DNA of 11,230 nt from Thalassiosira profunda (lineage: Eukaryota; Bacillariophyta; Thalassiosirophyceae; Thalassiosirales; Thalassiosiraceae), in the NCBI GenBank assembly GCA_036939355.1, contig JALLAP010002581.1, positions 1 to 11,230 on the forward strand. Direction: 5' to 3'. The position numbers and the translations under genes were made by a program. Each line of letters begins with the position of its first letter. Positions within the stretch are counted from its first letter, which is position 1. This document shows positions 7,674 through 11,230 of this stretch, in pieces. The notes beneath the pieces were generated by a model, which saw only the letters and a list, made by a program, of their open reading frames with translations, was not told where the DNA came from and did no database searches.

Positions 7674-8755
7674 ACACCAGCAGCGGCGGATCAGCCGCCA
7701 ACGGCAGGCCGAGGAGGAAGGCCGCCCTAAAGGCTGACAAAAATCGAAAGGACGCCGACGCCGCCACCGCCGCCGCCGCCAAGGCTGCGGAGAGCAGCGA
7801 CGACGACGCTGCCGCCGCCAAGGCTGCGGAGAGCAGCGACGACGACGCTGCCGCCGCCGAGGAGAGCGACGACGACGTCTTCGCTGATGAGAGCGACGCA
7901 GACGACGACGAGCCCGCGCCCAAGGCCGGATCCAAGAGGAAGGCGTCCTCTGGCAAGGCCGGATCCAAGAGGAAGGCGTCCTCTGGCAAGGCCGGATCCA
8001 AGAGGAAGGCGTCGTACTTTTCCAGGAAGGCTGAAGCAGAAGCGAAATATCCACCACAGGAAGAGAGCAGGAAGAAGGTGGAGCCTTCCAGCAAGACGCT
8101 GGAGCATTTGGAAGCAGCCGGCAGCGAGTTTGTAGGTGGACACGGCGAGGTCTTGGACGAACTCATATCCAACAACGATCTGACAGTGATTCCCCTCTCT
8201 TGGGATGATTTAGCGAGCGCGAAGGAGGTAGACGATACCATGAAGCTGTTTTGGAAGGTGTGCTTCACCGAGCCCAACAAAGGGAGGAGCGCTCTTAGTA
8301 CTGGCGGACCCAGACTGAACTGGAGAGTGAAGCAGCTTCTAGATGAGCCAAGGTTCTCCATTATCAAGCAGCGCCTTGAAGAGGTGGCCGAGGCCTGCAA
8401 ATGCAAAATCAACCAAGTATTTGCAATGTTTTACTGTGAGGTGGAGGAGGAAAAAAGGCGTTGCACTACCAAGAGCTTTGATGGTGGTGCCGACTTTCAC
8501 GGAGATTTCTTCCCTGATCCACAGTCAAACTCGAGGTTCTTGGACACATTCGGCACTCCCAAGGAGGGGAAGAAGACAATGTCGTTTAAGGAAGTGAAGA
8601 CTGGAAAGGTGGCGACAATCTCAGTTCCACATGGGACCGTGATCCTCATGTCATCACTCGCCGCAGGCAATGACTTTGGAGAGTACCAGCACGCGGTAGA
8701 AGGCGCCTGGGGGACGGGCTTCTTTAGCGTAGACATGTCTTGGATTGGAGCCTAA
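7670..8755 (+). CDS. Acidic/basic-repeat protein with a possible 2OG-Fe(II) (AlkB-like) oxygenase domain
   Basis: Intronless, 361 residues, from ATG 7670 (GGCACCATGA). Residues 1-30 are basic. Residues 33-82 are Ala-rich with Ser/Asp clusters (AAAAKAAESSDDD repeated), resembling casein kinase 2 sites. Residues 85-115 hold three KAGSKRKASSG-type basic repeats, and the tract suggests a nuclear or chromatin protein. Residues ~165-361 form a compact domain with HGD at 277-279, a glycine/strand region (KVATISVPHGTVILMSS, 313-329) and H341 in YQHAVEGAWGTGFFSVDM. The HxD...H spacing and the 'strand-PHGxVxLM...H.V.G' layout resemble AlkB-type dioxygenases, which oxidise methylated nucleic acid or protein side chains. 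The usual 2OG-binding arginine near the C-terminus is not evident, so the call is tentative. The frame stays open upstream to 7490 without another ATG. Confidence 0.78.
   Translation: MNTSSGGSAANGRPRRKAALKADKNRKDADAATAAAAKAAESSDDDAAAAKAAESSDDDAAAAEESDDDVFADESDADDDEPAPKAGSKRKASSGKAGSKRKASSGKAGSKRKASYFSRKAEAEAKYPPQEESRKKVEPSSKTLEHLEAAGSEFVGGHGEVLDELISNNDLTVIPLSWDDLASAKEVDDTMKLFWKVCFTEPNKGRSALSTGGPRLNWRVKQLLDEPRFSIIKQRLEEVAEACKCKINQVFAMFYCEVEEEKRRCTTKSFDGGADFHGDFFPDPQSNSRFLDTFGTPKEGKKTMSFKEVKTGKVATISVPHGTVILMSSLAAGNDFGEYQHAVEGAWGTGFFSVDMSWIGA
7769..7846 (+). repeat. 39-bp in-frame tandem repeat (Ala/Lys plus SSDDD unit)
   Basis: Two nearly perfect units spaced 39 bp (AAGGCTGCGGAGAGCAGC starts at 7781 and 7820) encode the 13-residue unit AAAAKAAESSDDD. 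A degenerate third unit (AAAAEESDDD) follows. Confidence 0.9.
7921..8019 (+). repeat. 33-bp in-frame tandem repeat, three copies (KAGSKRKASSG)
   Basis: Units begin at 7921, 7954 and 7987, each with AAGGCCGGATCCAAGAGG, and are almost identical; the third diverges at its 3' end where the linker begins. Each encodes a basic KRK cluster followed by serines. Confidence 0.92.
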
Positions 8756-8787
8756 AGCTAATACTATGGTGGGTTCTCGCTCGTGAG

Positions 8788-9381
8788 TCATTATCCGGCG
8801 TGGGGCGCTGGTCGCACCTGCCGGGGAAGACGGGAGGGCTGTTCGAGCATTGGACAATGGCGTTCAAGCCGCATCATCCCTTCATCGACGAGGCGGTCGC
8901 GGCGCTGACGAGAAATTTGCAACATCCGGAGTACCTCCTTAAACCGAACACGAGGGAGGCCAAGAACGAGGACTCGGTGACGATGCGGCTCACGGGGCCG
9001 GCCATGTATCAGTGGACGCTGCACGACATACTGAAAAAGGCTAAGTGCAAGAAGGAGGACAATTCTTACAGCAGCGCGCTGTTCGAGCCCGAGAGATACT
9101 GCAGAGACATGGACGCGTTCCGGTCGTACTTCGATCGCGCACGGTTCTTCGAGGGGGTGAATCTGGACAATGCGATCACGCACAAGGTGTTTTATCCCGG
9201 AAGTGCGTGGGAGAAGGAGACGACAGACTTGCAGCCACATTACGATGACGTGGATGTGGCTTTGAGGGAGGCGCCGGTCCCGGACTTTTGCAGTGCAAAG
9301 GCGTTTGCAGACCGGGCCGCGGACAGAGCTCGTCAGTGGCAACGGAGGGTCGACGACATGAGTGACGGAGATCAGGCCTGA
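8788..9381 (+). pseudogene. GT32-type glycosyltransferase, C-terminal half, split gene
   Basis: The frame encodes SGVGRWSHLPGK, GGLFEHWTMAFKPHHPF, EDSVTMRLTGPAMYQWTLHDIL and FYPGSAW before ending at 9381. These match the second half of GT32/OCH1-like enzymes, where a 'w.m...p.hPf' segment and an 'E/D..TGP' segment follow the DxD. No in-frame ATG occurs before the conserved sequence begins; the first is Met within EHWTMAF. It therefore cannot be a separate complete enzyme and belongs with 4509-5199. If joined at the shared Ser-Gly the protein would be about 423 residues, normal for the family. The last ~50 residues (Ala/Arg/Asp-rich) look like a soluble tail. Whether it is expressed as a spliced exon or is dead sequence cannot be told here. 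Confidence 0.8.
8794..8800. repeat. Right copy of the imperfect 7-bp direct repeat at the GT32 break
   Basis: TCCGGCG, one mismatch from TCTGGCG at 5193-5199. It encodes Ser-Gly at the point where GT32 similarity resumes. Confidence 0.4.
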
Positions 9382-9573
9382 TTCGGTACCGGTACGTTCA
9401 TGATTGCATTTGCATACAATATCGATATCTACTTCGTTCTACATTCTTACAAAGCCCCACTGTCCCTGGCTAGGTACACCGACTCTCTTTCATACAGTAT
9501 TCAACACTGAACCACTCGGAATGGACTTGCTTGTGCTGGTCAATATCTTGGCTCTTGGCTGGAGGGTCTGCCT
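9382..9573. other. Convergent intergenic spacer (3' ends of two genes)
   Basis: The 192 bases between the stop of the GT32 C-terminal half and the stop of the L-domain-like gene are moderately AT-rich. They hold a short palindromic GGTACCGGTAC (about 9386-9396) and otherwise presumably the two 3' UTRs. No ORF is supported. Confidence 0.5.
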
Positions 9574-10680
9574 CTAAACATCAACCTGGCAAACCTTGTT
9601 CTTCCCATTCCACTTGCAGGCACCCTTGCAGTCCTTGGCTGCAGTGAGTGTCGAACAGAAGGTCGTTGGGGGGCTCGACGGCGGGTCGGTTGGGGCTGCG
9701 GTAGGCGAAGGCGTCGCAGGAGGCACGCAAGAGATGGGCGTGAATCCGCAAGGATTCGCCATGATTTCAGCGGGGGTGACAGGGGTGCCATCGCCAAGCT
9801 GAATATTGTTCGAACCCCCACCGGGATAGACTCCGGAATTCGCAGAGTAGAAACTCGCGAAGCCACAGAGGTCAACAGGAGAGGTGACGAACGGGTTCCA
9901 GAGAACGTCGAAGCTCCAGTCGATGTACGTGAGAGCTGGGAAGCTGGTGATGCTGGCCAGGATGTCATTGTCTGCAGATGGAACGTTGCGGCAGTGCATC
10001 GATGAGTGTGCAAAAGATATGCGAGCATCAACAAGAGCATGATACTCACCCATGATGAAGAGGCTGGAAGTGATCGTTTCCAAAGAGCAGAAGTCAGGGA
10101 TTTGAGTTAGGACGGCGTTGCCTCCAAACTCGAGCGACCACCCGGCGGTCACCAGTTTCTCGAAGCCGGTAATGCTCTCGGCTTTGTCGTGATACCAGAA
10201 ATCGATGTTATCGCCCGTCCGGATGAGGTTGTGAAAGCCGTCGATGTGCGTGGCTTCGTCGTTGTTGTACCAGTAGATGCCCCATCCGACCTCCTCGAGG
10301 CTGTCGAAGACGTTCGCGGCCGTCACAATGCCAGTGTGGTCGACGGATACATATTCATCAACCTGCTTGATGACGTCGAGAGGCGATAGGTCAGTGATGT
10401 CGCTGCCGCTCACTTCCAAGGTGCCAGTGATGTAGTTGCACCCGAAGCTGGGAAACGCGTCGATGTCCGCCTGGGTGGCAAGGTAGTAGTCGTTCGAGAG
10501 GCAGGTGACGAGGCTCATGGTGGAGGTGTTGCTTGAGAAGAGGAGGTTTGCGTTTTGCCAAGATGTCGATTTTATGAGATCCTCGCTTTTCTTGGATGCG
10601 TGGCCAATGTCTGGAGGGCTGCACTGCAATCGTATCCCCTCCCACGACCACAACCCCATATCGAAGAAAGGGATTCCCAT
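9574..10680 (-). CDS. Receptor L-domain-like, probably cell-surface or secreted protein (two exons)
   Basis: Minus-strand exons 10680-10050 and 9971-9574 encode 342 residues from ATG 10680. From about residue 58 (LVTCLSNDYYLATQADIDAF) the sequence shows L-domain-type right-handed repeats: FGCNYITGTLEVSG, ITDLSPLDVIKQV, successive 'sl..V...l...n...I.gf..L' turns, and a Cys near PDFCSLETI. A Pro/Thr/Ser linker (TPSPTAAPTDPPSSPPTT) and a short Cys-rich end (FCSTLTAAKDCKGACKWNGKNKVC) follow; both are common in extracellular diatom and oomycete proteins. L domains usually bind ligands or form cell-wall scaffolds. The visible N-terminus is not a signal peptide. The frame is open back to 10752, just short of an in-frame TGA at 10753-10755, and a possible acceptor (CTCTTCTCTAG, AG at 10743-10742) suggests an unlocated upstream exon. 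L-domain assignment is by pattern only. Confidence 0.78.
   Translation of the reverse strand: MGIPFFDMGLWSWEGIRLQCSPPDIGHASKKSEDLIKSTSWQNANLLFSSNTSTMSLVTCLSNDYYLATQADIDAFPSFGCNYITGTLEVSGSDITDLSPLDVIKQVDEYVSVDHTGIVTAANVFDSLEEVGWGIYWYNNDEATHIDGFHNLIRTGDNIDFWYHDKAESITGFEKLVTAGWSLEFGGNAVLTQIPDFCSLETITSSLFIMGEYHALVDARISFAHSSMHCRNVPSADNDILASITSFPALTYIDWSFDVLWNPFVTSPVDLCGFASFYSANSGVYPGGGSNNIQLGDGTPVTPAEIMANPCGFTPISCVPPATPSPTAAPTDPPSSPPTTFCSTLTAAKDCKGACKWNGKNKVCQVDV
9972..10049 (-). other. In-frame intron in the L-domain-like gene (78 bp)
   Basis: Minus-strand donor GTGAGT and acceptor CCATCTGCAG. Its length is a multiple of three and it has no stop, so retention would insert 26 residues. Splicing restores repeat spacing (LFIM followed directly by DNDILASITSFPAL). 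Confidence 0.85.
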
Positions 10681-10979
10681 CGGGTTGCCTGTCTGGCAGT
10701 GGCTTGTGGGAGAAATGCTTGAAACGTCTTGGGAAAGAGATCTAGAGAAGAGTCATAGTACCCTGTGACCTCTCCTCTTGTCCACTTTTCGTCCCATCAG
10801 GTTCCGACAATCTCGAGCTGAATCACAGAAGAGTACTAATGGGGAAGGTACGAGAGAGAGAGCTTACCTCTCTAGAGTGCTGGGTATTGTGCCTCTTTTG
10901 AGTGACTGGCAGAGTTGGTGCCCAAGCAAGCCGATTTACTTTCCACCGATAACTAAGTTGATTGGCATTACTGAGCCTC
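10681..10979. promoter_or_regulatory. Upstream region of the L-domain-like gene and 3' flank of the SAP gene
   Basis: These 299 bases separate two minus-strand genes. A good minus-strand donor (GAGAGGTAAGC, near 10860-10872) and a minus-strand acceptor (TTCTCTAG, near 10742-10749) could bound a leader intron of the L-domain-like gene. No ATG-led coding exon joins to it. No other gene is supported. Confidence 0.45.
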
Positions 10980-11230
10980 TCAAGCGTTGCCAAGCCGCTC
11001 GATCAGCTCGCTCTTCCTTCCGCTCACTGGCAGCCCGGCTGCACGCAATCTGGCCTTGAGCTCTTCGACTGTCAACTCCGACAGATCCGACTCGTCCAAC
11101 GACGACAATGGAGCCGCATCTGCATTGGCCTCTATTGTGATATCTTCCGGCAAGTCATCATCCTCGTCGTCGTCGTCGCCGAAACTTCCCTCGTCGTCAT
11201 CGGCCTCCCACTCCTGCTTGCTCTCCACAT
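10980..11230 (-). CDS. SAP-domain protein, C-terminal end (5' partial)
   Basis: The frame runs off the right edge; 82 residues are visible and end in TGA (10982-10980). The start-side codon at 11228 is GTG, so the true start lies outside the window. Residues ~10-35 are strongly acidic (ADDDEGSFGDDDDEDDD). The last ~32 form a SAP motif: SELTVEELKARLRAAGLPVSGRKSELIERL, the two-helix DNA-binding unit with conserved Leu, Gly and the 'G.K.EL..RL' end. SAP motifs bind AT-rich or scaffold-attachment DNA and occur in nuclear and organellar DNA/RNA proteins. The catalytic or main domain is not in the window, so the specific role is unknown. Confidence 0.88.
   Translation of the reverse strand, partial: VESKQEWEADDDEGSFGDDDDEDDDLPEDITIEANADAAPLSSLDESDLSELTVEELKARLRAAGLPVSGRKSELIERLGNA

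Larger units (their letters stand above)
5200..8800. mobile_element. Putative 3.6-kb inserted cassette carrying two divergent genes (or giant intron with nested genes)
   Basis: This stretch interrupts a GT32 glycosyltransferase: everything left of 5199 and right of 8794 reads as one enzyme, while the interior encodes two unrelated complete genes on opposite strands with tight margins (their stops lie about 137 bp and 45 bp from the ends). A 7-bp imperfect direct repeat flanks it. The ends show only a weak inverted similarity (left GAATACTC; right, on the minus strand, TAATGACTC). No transposase, integrase or reverse transcriptase domain is recognised, so the mechanism is open. Alternatively, splicing from GT at 5190 to AG at 8787 (phase 0) would make it an intron, but the donor GTGTCT differs from the GTGAG used by most introns here. 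Confidence 0.4.

Noticed and set aside
7539..8412. Long antisense frames across the oxygenase-like gene (172 and 259 codons)
   Set aside because: They are the complements of the Asp/Ala and Lys/Arg repeats, giving low-complexity Arg- or Leu-rich translations.
8791..9342. 183-codon minus-strand frame
   Set aside because: Antisense to the GT32 C-terminal half, whose plus-strand translation has recognised motifs.
10778..11059. 93-codon plus-strand frame near the right edge
   Set aside because: It runs antisense into the SAP domain and has no domain signal of its own.
1..11230. CRISPR array, tRNA or rRNA genes, prokaryotic operon signals
   Set aside because: No regularly spaced repeats with spacers, no cloverleaf or rRNA-like stretch noticed, and the introns show this is eukaryotic nuclear DNA.

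Overview
The window is eukaryotic nuclear DNA from a protist, most likely a diatom or related photosynthetic stramenopile. That assignment is an inference. Genes are dense and carry short GT-AG introns of 70-104 bp, five of six starting GTGAG. The gene content fits too: a Twinkle-type mitochondrial helicase, a MYND finger protein, a GT32 glycosyltransferase, a secreted-type L-domain protein with a Pro/Thr linker, and a SAP-domain protein. There are no bacterial operons. No tRNA, rRNA or CRISPR array was seen.

Layout, left to right. (1) 1-1697 +: 3' part of a Twinkle-like TOPRIM/DnaB helicase, three exons. (2) 1735-2736 -: three-exon MYND zinc-finger protein, tail to tail with Twinkle. (3) 3016-4008 +: intronless protein built of nested repeats, divergent from the MYND gene. 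(4) 4509-5249 +: N-terminal half of a GT32 glycosyltransferase, ending just after its DxD motif. (5) 5337-7249 -: two-exon basic protein with a tandem C-terminal zinc ribbon. (6) 7670-8755 +: acidic/basic repeat protein with a possible 2-oxoglutarate/Fe(II) (AlkB-like) domain, preceded by an upstream ORF that overlaps its start as ATGA. (7) about 8788-9381 +: C-terminal half of the same GT32 enzyme, with no start codon of its own. (8) 9574-10680 -: L-domain-like protein with one stop-free in-frame intron. (9) 10980-11230 -: C-terminal piece of an acidic SAP-domain protein.

The main observation is that the two GT32 halves are in the right order and orientation but lie about 3.6 kb apart. Between them is a compact divergent two-gene cassette (zinc ribbon plus oxygenase-like). 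An imperfect 7-bp direct repeat (5193-5199 and 8794-8800) flanks it, and removing the DNA between the copies would restore a continuous frame of about 423 aa. Either a mobile or captured cassette broke the glycosyltransferase, or the two genes sit inside a very large intron; a phase-0 splice pair exists but is weak. Both cassette proteins look nuclear (very basic, Lys/Arg-rich and acidic tracts), so a joint role on nucleic acid or chromatin is possible but unproven.
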